From Arthrobacter zhaoxinii (GTDB lineage: Bacteria; Actinomycetota; Actinomycetes; Actinomycetales; Micrococcaceae), in NCBI RefSeq assembly GCF_025244925.1, contig NZ_CP104275.1, positions 2,294,001 through 2,358,000 on the forward strand: a DNA stretch of 64,000 bases, given 5' to 3'. The notes beneath the pieces were generated by a model. It did no database searches, was not told the DNA's origin, and was given only the letters and a program-made list of their open reading frames with translations. Of the stretch, positions 34,424-43,156 are shown one piece after another. A program made the position numbers and the translations under genes. Numbering within the stretch: position 1 is the stretch's first letter; each line of letters begins with the position of its first letter.

Positions 34424-37400
34424 TCACCTGCTGAGGAGGTCCCCGGCGCTGTAGCGGACCGAGGAACCGTTGCGCCCCTTGATGATCTGGAGCTGCGCCG
34501 GGATCCGCTGTTTCATTTCCGCCACGTGGCTGACCAGCCCGACCACACGCCCGCCGTCGCGCAGGCCTTCCAGGGCATCCATGACCTCTTCCAGGGACTG
34601 CTCGTCAAGGCTGCCGAACCCTTCATCCACGAACAGCGTTTCAATGTTCACGCCGCCGGCCTCCTGCTGGACGACGTCGGCCAGGCCCAGGGCGAGGGCC
34701 AACGACGCCATGAAGCTTTCACCGCCGGAGAGGGTGGAGGTGTCCCGGCGCTGGCCGGTCCATTCGTCGGTGACGTGCAGGCCCAGTCCGGCCTTGCGGT
34801 TGCCGGACTTCGAATCACTGTGCACCAGGGCGTACCGGCCGCCGGTCATGGCGGCGAGCCGCTCCGTGGCCGCCGCCGCGACCTGTTCCAGCCGGGCGGC
34901 CAGGACGTAGGTGCTCAGCGTCATCTTGTATTCGTTCTCGCCTCCGCCGCGGGCAGTATCCGCAACGGACTGCAGCAGGTCCCGGCGGGCGCGCAGGGGC
35001 GCGGTGCGTTCGAGCGCCTCTTCCAGTTCGGCGGAGTATTCCGCGAGCCGGACGGCCGAGTCTTCGAGCAGGCGGACCAGCAGCCCCGCTTCCTCCTGGG
35101 CCCTGCGCGCCTCCGCCGCCTGCTCTGCGGCCTCTGCCACGTCTTCCTCGTCCGGCACTGCGAGCGGCTCCCCCGCTGCATCTTCCGGACCCGCCGCGGC
35201 CTGGGCTTCCCGGCGCACCAGCAGCCGGCGGCCCTGCTCTTCCCAAGCCGAGACCGCCGTGGCGTAGGCGTCGGCGGTGCCGGCATCCAGCAAAGCGTCG
35301 GTGACCTCGGCAGCCGTGGCAAAGGCCGTTCCCGCCAGTGCCGCATCCAGTTCCGCACCCACGCGTTCCGATTCGTCGTCGGCCGCGGCTGCGGCACCGG
35401 CCGCTTCCCGTGCCGCGGCGGCAAGCTCCGCGAACGCGGTGAGGGACAGGACCCGTTCACCGATGCTGTCAAACCCCTGCAGCGCCGCAGCAATGCGGTC
35501 CGAGAGTTCCGCTGCCTGTTCCCGTGCCGCGGCGGCACGGGAATCCGCCTGTGCGGCGGAAATGAGCGCTTCGGAACGTGTGCTCTCCGCTGCTGCCAGC
35601 TCCGCCCCGATGGCGGCCAGCCGGCGTTCGGCTTCTGCCAGCGCCCGGACGGCGCCGCGGGCCTGCTCCAAGTCGGCGCGGGCCGCATCCAATTGTTCCT
35701 GCGCAGACTCAGGGTCTCCCGCTCCGCCGCGGGCACGCAGCGCCGCAGCTTCCTCGGCAGCTGCGCCGGCCAGGTGCCTTGCCTCGTCGTAGGCGGCCTC
35801 CGCCTTGGCTGCACGCTTTTTCGCTTCCTGCTCGGCCTCCCGGGTTGCCGGTGCCTCACCGTCCGGCAGCGCGGCCGGATGCGGGTGCTCCAGTCCCCCG
35901 CAGACCGGGCACGGCGCTCCGTCTGCGAGTTCCTGGGCCAGCTCGGCAGCGGCCTGGTCCAGTCTGGCCTGCAGCAGGTCCTGCCACGCCTGGCGGAGGT
36001 CCTGGTATTCCTGGCGGGCGTCCGCTGCGGCCTTGCCGGTAGCCTCCGCCCGGGTGCTTGCTGCGGCGTAGCTGCTGATGGTTGCCACCAGCTCTTCGGC
36101 CGCGGCCAGGGCAGTTTCGGCCCGGGTTTCCCCCTCCGCCAGCCGTGCCAGCCCGGCTGCTTCCCCGGCCAGCCCGGTCTCCTCCGCCCGCAGTGACGTC
36201 AGTGCCGTCACTGCCTCGGCGGCCTGCGCCCGGTACCCCTCGGCAGCTTCCGTCTCCGCCGCGGCGCGGGTGAGCAGCGCGGAAGCGCGTTCCTCGTCTT
36301 CCAGGGCCGCACGGGCAGCCGCGAGGTCCGTACCGACTCGTGCCGCCAATCCGTCCGGCAGTGCCTGTCCGGCGTCCGGGAGGACGTTGTAGGCCGGAGC
36401 GAGGGTATGGGCGGCCAGATCCTGCAGGGCATCGGCGGCGTCCGCCCGGCGGGCTGCCGCCCGCTGCGCGGCCGTCTCCGCCGTCCGGACGGTGCCGGCC
36501 AGCACGGACGCCGCGGCGGAGGTCTGAAGCGCGGCCCGCTGCGGTTCAATCTCCGCTTCAGCCCGGGCATGTTCGGTTTCCTCCCGGATCAGCTGCTGCA
36601 GCGCCAGTCCGCGGGCACGCCGGTGCTCGAACTCCTGCAGGTGCTTCTCGGCGTGTTCGCGTGCCGTCCGCAGTTCCGTGAGTTCCTTCCGGGCTGAAAC
36701 GCTGCGGAATTCCAGCTCCGCCCGGAACTGTTCAAGTTCCGCTTCTCCCTCATCGGGCCCGACGGCGCCGTCACCGGCCCCGCTGCCGGCTGCCAGTTCA
36801 TCGCGGTAACGGCGGATTTCGTCCCGTGCACGCAGCAGCACATGCTCGGACCGCGACTGCGCTGCCTCAAAGCGGTCGGTGGCTTCGACCAGCTCGGCCT
36901 TGAGCCGGCGTTCAATGTCTTCGAACCTGGAGGTCCCGAACAGCTGCTGCAGCAACTGCTCGCGGGAGGCCGCATCGGCACGCAGGAAAGCGGCAAAATC
37001 GCCCTGGGGCAGCATCACCACCTTGGTGAACTGCTCCCGGTTCATCCCGAGCAGTTCGGTGATCTCCGCGCCGGCTTCATCATTGCGGGAAGACTTTTCC
37101 ACCCAGACACCGTCGACGAATTCCCGCAGCAGTGTCTTGGCCTGCTCGGTCACGGTGCTTTTCCCGCCGGCACGCTTGGCGGGTCGTTCCCACTGCGGAC
37201 TCCGGGCCACGTCAAAGCGCCGGACGCCCGAACTGAATTCCAGGACCACCTCGGGGGCGGTGTCCTGGTCGGCGTGGTCGCTGCGCAGCCGCCGTCCCTG
37301 CTGCCGGGCGCCCGGGACACTGCCGTAGAGCGCGAAGCAGATGGCGTCGAGCACGCTGGTCTTGCCGGCGCCCGTGGGTCCGTTCAGCAGGAAGAGCCCG

Positions 37401-37483
37401 TGGGCGCCGAGCTCGTCGAAGTCGATGGTCTGGCGCTCTGCGAACGGACCGAAAGCCTGCATTTCCAGGCGGTGGATTCTCAC
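34424..37483 (-). CDS. sbcC: Exonuclease SbcC (SMC-like ATPase subunit)
   Basis: The ATPase subunit of the SbcCD nuclease that opens hairpins and processes double-strand ends. The 1019 residues begin MRIHRLEMQAFGPFAERQTI with the Walker A NGPTGAGKTSVLDAICFALY. Two long Ala/Glu-rich coiled coils flank the zinc hook CPVCGGLEHPHPA near the middle. The C-terminus carries the ABC signature LSGGESFMASLALALGL and Walker B TLFVDEGFGSLDE. The start overlaps the sbcD stop by four bases. Confidence 0.96.
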   Translation of the reverse strand: MRIHRLEMQAFGPFAERQTIDFDELGAHGLFLLNGPTGAGKTSVLDAICFALYGSVPGARQQGRRLRSDHADQDTAPEVVLEFSSGVRRFDVARSPQWERPAKRAGGKSTVTEQAKTLLREFVDGVWVEKSSRNDEAGAEITELLGMNREQFTKVVMLPQGDFAAFLRADAASREQLLQQLFGTSRFEDIERRLKAELVEATDRFEAAQSRSEHVLLRARDEIRRYRDELAAGSGAGDGAVGPDEGEAELEQFRAELEFRSVSARKELTELRTAREHAEKHLQEFEHRRARGLALQQLIREETEHARAEAEIEPQRAALQTSAAASVLAGTVRTAETAAQRAAARRADAADALQDLAAHTLAPAYNVLPDAGQALPDGLAARVGTDLAAARAALEDEERASALLTRAAAETEAAEGYRAQAAEAVTALTSLRAEETGLAGEAAGLARLAEGETRAETALAAAEELVATISSYAAASTRAEATGKAAADARQEYQDLRQAWQDLLQARLDQAAAELAQELADGAPCPVCGGLEHPHPAALPDGEAPATREAEQEAKKRAAKAEAAYDEARHLAGAAAEEAAALRARGGAGDPESAQEQLDAARADLEQARGAVRALAEAERRLAAIGAELAAAESTRSEALISAAQADSRAAAAREQAAELSDRIAAALQGFDSIGERVLSLTAFAELAAAAREAAGAAAAADDESERVGAELDAALAGTAFATAAEVTDALLDAGTADAYATAVSAWEEQGRRLLVRREAQAAAGPEDAAGEPLAVPDEEDVAEAAEQAAEARRAQEEAGLLVRLLEDSAVRLAEYSAELEEALERTAPLRARRDLLQSVADTARGGGENEYKMTLSTYVLAARLEQVAAAATERLAAMTGGRYALVHSDSKSGNRKAGLGLHVTDEWTGQRRDTSTLSGGESFMASLALALGLADVVQQEAGGVNIETLFVDEGFGSLDEQSLEEVMDALEGLRDGGRVVGLVSHVAEMKQRIPAQLQIIKGRNGSSVRYSAGDLLSR

Positions 37484-38643
37484 TTTGCTGCCTCTGCTTC
37501 GCGGACCTTGTCCAGGATTTCGATGAAGAGGTCCTTTTCCTCATCCGCTGCGCTGCGTGACCGGACATGCTCGAGGAAACCGCAGCAGATGTCGAGGTCG
37601 TCGGTGGCCTTGGCCAGCCGCTGGCTGTAGGTCTGGGCGGGCCCCCGGGCGCCGCCCTCCGGGTCGAAAGCCAGCACCAGGGTGTCCGGGAACCTGGTCC
37701 GGAGCCGTTCCATGGCCTTGGCGGGCCGCTGGCTGTCGGTGAGGGTGACCTGGCAGTAGGCGTCCTGTGCATCGGTGAGCGCCGGGTCCACCAGGAGGTC
37801 GTCGAGCTTGCCGCGCAGCACCGCCAGCCGGCGGGGGGCCGGCCAGGTGACCGGCTCCACGGACGCGAGGCCGCCGCCGTCGAACTCCAGCAGCCATCCG
37901 CCCTTCGCCTGCCGGGCTTCGGAGAACGAATACGGGAGCGGGGAACCGCTGTAGCGGACCGTGGTGCTGAGCTGCTGGCGGCCGTGCAGGTGGCCCAGGG
38001 CCGTGTAGGAAAACTCCTCGAACAGATCCAGCGGAACGGCGCCCAGGCCGCCTACGGCGAGGTCGCGTTCGCTGTCGCTGCTGATGCCGCCGCTGGCAAA
38101 GGTGTGCGCCATGACCACGGACGCAACCGGCTGGCCCGCCTCTTCGCGGGCAAGGATGTCCGCGCGGATCCGCTGCAGGGCGGCGTCGGTGACGGTGAAG
38201 TGGCTGGGGGTTTGTACCCCCAGGTCCGCGGCGGCGAGCCGCGGCTCCAGGTACGGGATGCCGTAAACGGCCACCGGCCGGCCCTCGACGGGCAGGATCA
38301 CCGGGCGGTCGATGTCCTCGTAGCGGGTGCGAAGATGCACGCCGGCGCGCTCAAACAATGCACTGCCGAAGCCCAGCCGCGCGGCGGAATCATGGTTGCC
38401 GCTGGACAGCACCACCACGGCGCCGGCACCCGTGATGCGCTCCAGCGCCGAATCCAGCAGGCGCACGGTGTCCACTGCCGGCAGCGCACGGTCATAGACA
38501 TCGCCGGATATCAGCACGGCGTCCACCCCCTGGTCGCGGACGGTGTCCACGAGCCGGTCGATGAAGTCCGCCTGGGCGTCGAGCATTCCCACGCCGTGGA
38601 AGGAGCGGCCCAGGTGCCAGTCTGAAGTGTGCAGTAAACGCAT
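37480..38643 (-). CDS. sbcD: Exonuclease SbcD (Mre11-like nuclease subunit)
   Basis: The manganese nuclease subunit of SbcCD, 387 residues. Metallophosphoesterase motifs are in order: HTSDWHLGRSFHGV, ISGDVYDRALP, LSSGNHDSAARL, VMAHTFASGG and ALGHLHGRQ. The C-terminal half binds SbcC. TACTTT lies 7 bases before the ATG and no Shine-Dalgarno sequence is present, so the operon mRNA is probably leaderless. Confidence 0.96.
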   Translation of the reverse strand: MRLLHTSDWHLGRSFHGVGMLDAQADFIDRLVDTVRDQGVDAVLISGDVYDRALPAVDTVRLLDSALERITGAGAVVVLSSGNHDSAARLGFGSALFERAGVHLRTRYEDIDRPVILPVEGRPVAVYGIPYLEPRLAAADLGVQTPSHFTVTDAALQRIRADILAREEAGQPVASVVMAHTFASGGISSDSERDLAVGGLGAVPLDLFEEFSYTALGHLHGRQQLSTTVRYSGSPLPYSFSEARQAKGGWLLEFDGGGLASVEPVTWPAPRRLAVLRGKLDDLLVDPALTDAQDAYCQVTLTDSQRPAKAMERLRTRFPDTLVLAFDPEGGARGPAQTYSQRLAKATDDLDICCGFLEHVRSRSAADEEKDLFIEILDKVREAEAAK

Positions 38644-38683
38644 GTCTTAAAAAGTACAGGCCGGGTCCGACAGTTAACGGATC

Positions 38684-38711
38684 GGGGGCAGCGGCGCCTG
38701 CCGCTGCCCCC
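38684..38711 (-). terminator. Hairpin after the aquaporin gene
   Basis: GGGGGCAGCGGC and GCCGCTGCCCCC form a perfect 12-base stem with a 4-base loop, 31 bases past the aquaporin stop. It has no T run. Confidence 0.6.
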
Positions 38712-38741
38712 GTGGGGTGTTCGAACTTTATCCGGACTGCA

Positions 38742-39755
38742 CTACGGGCGGCTGCCCGGCGTGCCGTCCTCCGGACGCGTGGTACCGGTGCCGTTGGCGG
38801 GCTTGTCGAAGAAGCCGCGGGCTTCCTCGTCCACTACCGGCGCGGTGCTTCCGGCGGCGGAAACCGGCTTGGTGGATGCCGGCTTGGTAGCCGTCTCATC
38901 CCCGGCCGCGTGCGTGTCTTCCTCCACGGAGGAAGCTGCGTCACTGCGGTGGGAATCAATGGTCATGTCGACGCTGCGGAAGATGAGGCCGGCAATCACT
39001 GCGCCGAGCAGCGGTGCAACCCAGAACAGCCAGAGCTGCTCCAGAGCCCAGCCTTCGGAGAAGATCGCGACGGCGGTGGAACGGGCCGGGTTGATGCCGC
39101 CGTTGGTGACGGGGACAAGCACGGTCAGCAGGACCGCGTAGGTCACGCCCACGGCGAACGCGCCCTTGGCCGCGGAGGACCGGTGGGACTGTGCGGTTGC
39201 CCGGCGGGATGCTGCGCCCAGGAAGACGGCGGTCAGGAGGGCACCGGCAATGACCTCCATCAGCAGTGCGCTGGCAAGCGGGAACATGGTCGCCGAGTGC
39301 TCGCCGTAACCGTTGGCCGTAGCGCTCATGAACTCACGTACCTGCTCACCAAGCTGGTCGTGGCCGGTGATGACCACCCAGAGGATCGCGACGCCGAGCA
39401 CGGCGCCTACCAGCTGGGTCAGGATGTACGGCAGGACGAGCTTCCAGGCCGTGCGTCCGGCAACTGCGCTGCCGAGGGTGATGGCGGGGTTGAAGTGGCC
39501 GCCGGAAATGTAGCCGAACGCCACCATGGCGCCGGCAAGGACCAGGCCGAAGGCCAGCGGTGACGTGATACCGCCGCCGGTGCTGTTGCCGAAGATGGCA
39601 ATCCCGATGCCGCCGAAGAGCAGCAGGAAGGAGCCGATAGCCTCGGCTACCGTCCGTCCGACCAGCCCGTAGGTGTAGCCACCGTTTACAGGCGTCCGAT
39701 CGCGGGCGGGCGCTGCGGCGCGGGCTCCGCTGAGTGGTGTGGACTCAGATGACAT
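38742..39755 (-). CDS. Aquaporin family channel (MIP)
   Basis: A water or small-solute channel, 337 residues with six hydrophobic helices. The two half-helix motifs are GGHFNPAITLG and GGINPARSTAV; Arg after the second NPA is the selectivity arginine. The last 75 or so residues form an unusual Thr/Ala/Glu-rich cytoplasmic tail (SVEEDTHAAGDETATKPAST). Length is above the family norm because of this tail. Water and glycerol cannot be distinguished with certainty. Confidence 0.92.
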   Translation of the reverse strand: MSSESTPLSGARAAAPARDRTPVNGGYTYGLVGRTVAEAIGSFLLLFGGIGIAIFGNSTGGGITSPLAFGLVLAGAMVAFGYISGGHFNPAITLGSAVAGRTAWKLVLPYILTQLVGAVLGVAILWVVITGHDQLGEQVREFMSATANGYGEHSATMFPLASALLMEVIAGALLTAVFLGAASRRATAQSHRSSAAKGAFAVGVTYAVLLTVLVPVTNGGINPARSTAVAIFSEGWALEQLWLFWVAPLLGAVIAGLIFRSVDMTIDSHRSDAASSVEEDTHAAGDETATKPASTKPVSAAGSTAPVVDEEARGFFDKPANGTGTTRPEDGTPGSRP

Positions 39756-39990
39756 GAAAGAGGAATTCCTAACGTGTGGGTGGGCGGCACTGGATTCACG
39801 GCCGCCGGTACAGAGCAGAAGCGGTACTGCGACATGGCCCGCACCGGAAGTGCCGGTGCCCGGGAGATGCGCGAACTCACTACAAACTACCCCACCGTGT
39901 CAGCGCAGCCTGTTAACTTCCTGAATTTGCCCTGTGTACCCCGTGGATCCCGGGTGCCGGGATTCCCGGCGGGAAGGCGTGTGCCGCCCC

Positions 39991-40270
39991 GCCCCGGACA
40001 CAGCACACCATCCCATCAGGTGGTGCCCCTGTTGCTGTTGGGGTCCCAGGGAGGAACTCCCGCCCCACCCGGTGGGACACCGTGCAGCCCGGCCTCAGAA
40101 ACCGCCCGCCGGACCGTCCCGGGACACAGCACAGCATCCCACCAACTGGTGCCCCTGTTGCTGGTGGGGTCACAGAAGAAACTCCCGCACCACCCGGTGG
40201 GATGCCGTGCGGAAAAGCCGGCTCCGCGAGGCCCCGGCCTCAGAACCCGCCCGCCGGACCGTCCCGGACC
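39991..40270. repeat. Imperfect tandem repeat in a 534-base intergenic region
   Basis: Two imperfect copies of a unit starting CCGGACACAGCACA or CCGGGACACAGCACA lie head to tail, offset by 126 bases at the left end and 145 at the right because of an insertion of about 19 bases in the second. Shared blocks include TGGTGCCCCTGTTGCTG, CACCCGGTGGGA and CGCCCGCCGGACCGTCCCGG. The start of a third copy (CCGCCCGCCGGACCGTCCCGGACCCAGC) runs into the promoter of the next gene. Units contain small stems such as CACCA/TGGTG. The remaining intergenic bases (39756-39990) show nothing clear. Confidence 0.8.
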
Positions 40271-40277
40271 CAGCGCC

Positions 40278-40283
40278 TATGCT
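40278..40283 (+). promoter_or_regulatory. -10 box of the ADP-ribosylglycohydrolase-like gene
   Basis: TATGCT ends 6 bases before the GTG at 40290, at the edge of the repeat. GGAGAA lies too close to the GTG for a normal ribosome site, so a leaderless mRNA is likely. Confidence 0.45.
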
Positions 40284-40289
40284 GGAGAA

Positions 40290-41315
40290 GTGATCCCCGA
40301 ACCCGATTCCGCCCCTGTTTTCCTTTCCTCCGCTGCCCTCTCGGCCAAGATCCGAGGCTGCCTGCTCGGCGGTGCACTGGGTGATGCTGCCGCCGGCGCT
40401 GCCGCGGAAACCCAGTCCGGGTCCGGCATGTCGATCTCCGCGAACACCCAGCTGGCCCTCTACTCGCTGGACGGCCTGCTTGAGGCCATCGAATGGGCAA
40501 ATGAGGGAGTGGGCGCGGACGAGACGGCCTGCGTCTGGCTGGCCTACCTCCGCTGGATGCGCGGCCAGGGCCTGCCGCTTCCCGAGGCCGGTCCGTCACC
40601 GCTGCCCCGGCCCATCGATGCCGAGCCGCTGCTGCGGCCGGAGGGAACCGGGGCCGGCGATCCCGATGTGCTGTCGGCACTCTCGACAGGGGAAATGGGC
40701 ACCCGGCAGCGCCCGCTCAACACCGGCGTTGACACTCCTGCCGCACTGGTACGCTCGGCTCCGTTCGGCCTGCTCCCCTACGTTGCAACCGAAACGGTCT
40801 ACAAGCTGGCGCTCGACGCCGCCTCGCTGACCCACGGACATCCTTCGGCCCGGCACAGCGCAGCAGTCTTCGCCTCCATGGTCCACGGTCTGCTCGCACC
40901 CGGGGCAACGCTCCGCAGCGCCGCAGAGTCGGCGCTGGCGCAGGCCCGGGAAAACGGGGTCCCCGACTTCAGCGACCGACTGCAGGAACTACTGGCCGAC
41001 GACGGCGGTACGGACCCGGCAGGGGCGGGCACCGCAGGCCGGACGCCCGCGGCGGAAGAAGCCCTGGCCATCGGGCTGCGCGCCGCTCTGGCTGTGGAAG
41101 ACGCCGCCACGGAGGATACGGACCTCAGTGCCGCTACGGCTGCTGCCATCCGGGAAGCCGCAGCAGCGGGCGGTACCTCCGCCGCCGTCGTCGCCGGCAG
41201 CCTGCTGGGGACCCGGTACGAGGCACTGCCGGACACCGACCTCGAGGCACTGCGGGAAGGCAGCGTCATTGAGAAGCTCGCCGCGGGATTCATCGCCTCC
41301 ACGATCGCGCCCTAG
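40290..41315 (+). CDS. ADP-ribosylglycohydrolase-fold protein lacking catalytic residues
   Basis: The 341 residues follow the DraG/ARH fold order: IRGCLLGGALGDAAAGAAAE at 21-40, NTQLALYSLDGLLEAIEWA, LSALSTGEMGTRQRPLN, ASLTHGHPSARHSAAVFASM. From family knowledge the metal ligands lie in a GDAxG, a DDT, and a DxDS/T motif. Here the second is SANTQ (50-54) and the third is GGTSAAVVAG (from 294), and the Asn-Asp-Ser-Lys-Gly-Cys segment is NTGVDTPAALV. So the acidic metal site is gone although the scaffold is kept. It is probably a pseudoenzyme that binds ADP-ribose or has a structural role. Confidence 0.8.
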   Translation: MIPEPDSAPVFLSSAALSAKIRGCLLGGALGDAAAGAAAETQSGSGMSISANTQLALYSLDGLLEAIEWANEGVGADETACVWLAYLRWMRGQGLPLPEAGPSPLPRPIDAEPLLRPEGTGAGDPDVLSALSTGEMGTRQRPLNTGVDTPAALVRSAPFGLLPYVATETVYKLALDAASLTHGHPSARHSAAVFASMVHGLLAPGATLRSAAESALAQARENGVPDFSDRLQELLADDGGTDPAGAGTAGRTPAAEEALAIGLRAALAVEDAATEDTDLSAATAAAIREAAAAGGTSAAVVAGSLLGTRYEALPDTDLEALREGSVIEKLAAGFIASTIAP

Positions 41316-41325
41316 CTCGGACGGG

Positions 41326-42363
41326 CTACTGCGAGGCCTTCGGCCAGATCCCGCCCAGGGTCTGCAGGAATTCGGCTTCCGACAGGACTTCGATGCGCTG
41401 GCCGCGTTCGTGCAGGTCCAGGACCCGCCGTGCCTTGCCGGTCAGGCGTCCGCTGCGCAGGTCCCCCGGCTCGAAGCCGTCGCCGACCACCAGCACGCTG
41501 GTGGCACGCGTGACGTTGCTGGCCGTGCGGGCACCGACGTCGGCTGCCCGGTCCTTGGCGGTCTGCCGTGCCATGCCCAGGTTGCCGGTGAAGACAACGG
41601 TCTGGCCGAACAGCGGATGGGCCGGGTCGGCGAACGGATTCGGCGGCGGGTTATCCCCCTCGGACGGCCAGCCCTGCCAGCCGGCGCCGACGCCAGCCGC
41701 AGTAGCGCCAGCCGCAGCAGCGGTGCCGGTCCCCCGGGCCAGGGCGTCCCGCGTGGCTTTGGAGAGCGGATGCTGCCCGGGCACATAGGCCGGCAGGTGG
41801 GAAGCCGGCCGGCCGTCCCGCAGGAAAAACTCCGGCATGGACCCTGCACCGCTGCGCCGGGCAATATCGATCATGATCCCGGCGCAGGCGCGGGCGTCCT
41901 CGGTGGCATCGTGGTGGTTCAGCAGGGGAACCCCGGCGGCCTCGGCAGCGAAGGGCAGCGAATGTGAGGGCAGCTGGTAGGTGCGGCGGGAATGCACCAC
42001 GGTGCAGGTGTAGTCGTAGGCCGGTCCGGCCAGCTCGGAGACCTCCAGGGCGGAGCGGATGACGCCCAGGTCGAAAGCGGCATTGTGCGCCACCAGCAGG
42101 TCGTCGCCGATAAAGGCGCCGATCTCCGGGAAGAGGTCGCCGAACCGCGGCGCACCCGCCACCATCTCCGGTTCGATGCCGTGGATCCGGACGTTGCGCG
42201 GGTCGAAGTAGTCGTGTCCCTCCGGGGGCCGCATCAGCCAGGACGCTTCCTCGACAACCTGGCCGCCGCGGACCCTGACCAGTCCCACCGAGCACGGTGA
42301 ACCGCGGAAACCGTTGGCCGTTTCAAAATCTATTGCGGTAAAGCTGAGTCCTGCATCAGGCAT
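41326..42363 (-). CDS. DEDDh 3'-5' exonuclease with BRCT domain
   Basis: A 345-residue protein. The N-terminal DnaQ-like exonuclease has ExoI FTAIDFETAN, ExoII LLVAHNAAFDLGVI and ExoIII HDATEDARAC with the histidine preceding the last Asp, so it is catalytically complete. A Gly/Ala/Pro-rich linker (about residues 205-245) joins a C-terminal BRCT domain LFGQTVVFTGNLGMARQTA, of the type found at the end of DNA ligase LigA. This suggests a DNA-repair exonuclease that recognises damaged or nicked DNA or a partner. The start overlaps the DedA gene by 8 bases. Confidence 0.93.
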   Translation of the reverse strand: MPDAGLSFTAIDFETANGFRGSPCSVGLVRVRGGQVVEEASWLMRPPEGHDYFDPRNVRIHGIEPEMVAGAPRFGDLFPEIGAFIGDDLLVAHNAAFDLGVIRSALEVSELAGPAYDYTCTVVHSRRTYQLPSHSLPFAAEAAGVPLLNHHDATEDARACAGIMIDIARRSGAGSMPEFFLRDGRPASHLPAYVPGQHPLSKATRDALARGTGTAAAAGATAAGVGAGWQGWPSEGDNPPPNPFADPAHPLFGQTVVFTGNLGMARQTAKDRAADVGARTASNVTRATSVLVVGDGFEPGDLRSGRLTGKARRVLDLHERGQRIEVLSEAEFLQTLGGIWPKASQ

Positions 42364-43060
42364 TTTCGCGGGCCGCGCGCTTCCGCCGGGAACTCCGGAC
42401 CTTGGCCGTCACGAACCAGACGGCCGCAGCAATCACTGCCACGATGACAATCTTCTGGAACACACCGGCGTACTCTTCGACGATGTGCCAGCTTTCGCCC
42501 AGGTAGTAGCCGGCGACGATGAAGATCGCGTTCCAGATCAGGCTGCCGGCTGTCGTCAGGGCCAGGAAGGTCGGCAGGTGCATCCGCTCGATCCCCGCGG
42601 GAATCGAGATGAGGCTGCGGAACAGCGGAATCATCCGGCCGAAGAACACCGCTTTGTTCCCGTGCCGCTCGAACCAGGCCTCCACCTTGTCCACGTCTTC
42701 CAGGTCCACCAGGGGAACCTTGGCGACCACCTTGCGCATCCGGTCCCGGCCCAGCAGGGCGCCGATCCCGTAGAGCGCCAGGGCGCCGACGACGGACCCC
42801 AGCGTCGTCCAGAACAGCGCGGCGGCAATGGAGAAGTTGCCTTGGCTGGCAGTGAATCCGGCCAGCGGAAGAATGATTTCGCTCGGCAGCGGGGGGAAGA
42901 GGTTCTCCAGGGCGATGGCCAGCCCTGCGCCGGGGGCACCGATGGTTTCCATCATGCCGACCGCCCAGTCCGCCACACCCCCGAGGGCGCTTGGATCACC
43001 GGAAGCAGAAGCTTCGGCGACGACGGAGGTGGCTGGGGTAACGGCAGGTGTAATAGTCAT
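42356..43060 (-). CDS. DedA family membrane protein
   Basis: A 234-residue integral membrane protein of the DedA/SNARE-associated group, thought to move lipid carriers such as undecaprenyl phosphate across the membrane. The signature ALENLFPPLPSEIILPLAGF near residue 50 and FFGRMIPLFRSLISIPAG near 140 carry the conserved acidic and arginine residues. A Lys/Arg-rich C-terminus (VRSSRRKRAAREN) follows the last helix. It overlaps the exonuclease gene. Confidence 0.93.
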   Translation of the reverse strand: MTITPAVTPATSVVAEASASGDPSALGGVADWAVGMMETIGAPGAGLAIALENLFPPLPSEIILPLAGFTASQGNFSIAAALFWTTLGSVVGALALYGIGALLGRDRMRKVVAKVPLVDLEDVDKVEAWFERHGNKAVFFGRMIPLFRSLISIPAGIERMHLPTFLALTTAGSLIWNAIFIVAGYYLGESWHIVEEYAGVFQKIVIVAVIAAAVWFVTAKVRSSRRKRAARENA

Positions 43061-43156
43061 CTCGCGCTCAATTCTGCCCTAGGCCCCCCGGCGGGGAAGA
43101 ATCCGGGAAGCGGCGCCCGGCGCGTTTGGGACACATCACACATACTTCGGTTCGGG

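Noticed and set aside
39991..40270. CRISPR array
   Set aside because: Units are too long (126-145 bases), only two to three copies, with no short repeats or unique spacers and no cas genes.
39774..40289. Upstream extension of the ADP-ribosylglycohydrolase-like frame by about 170 codons
   Set aside because: It runs through the tandem repeat, is Pro/Arg-rich with no family match, and a -10 box lies 6 bases before the GTG at 40290.
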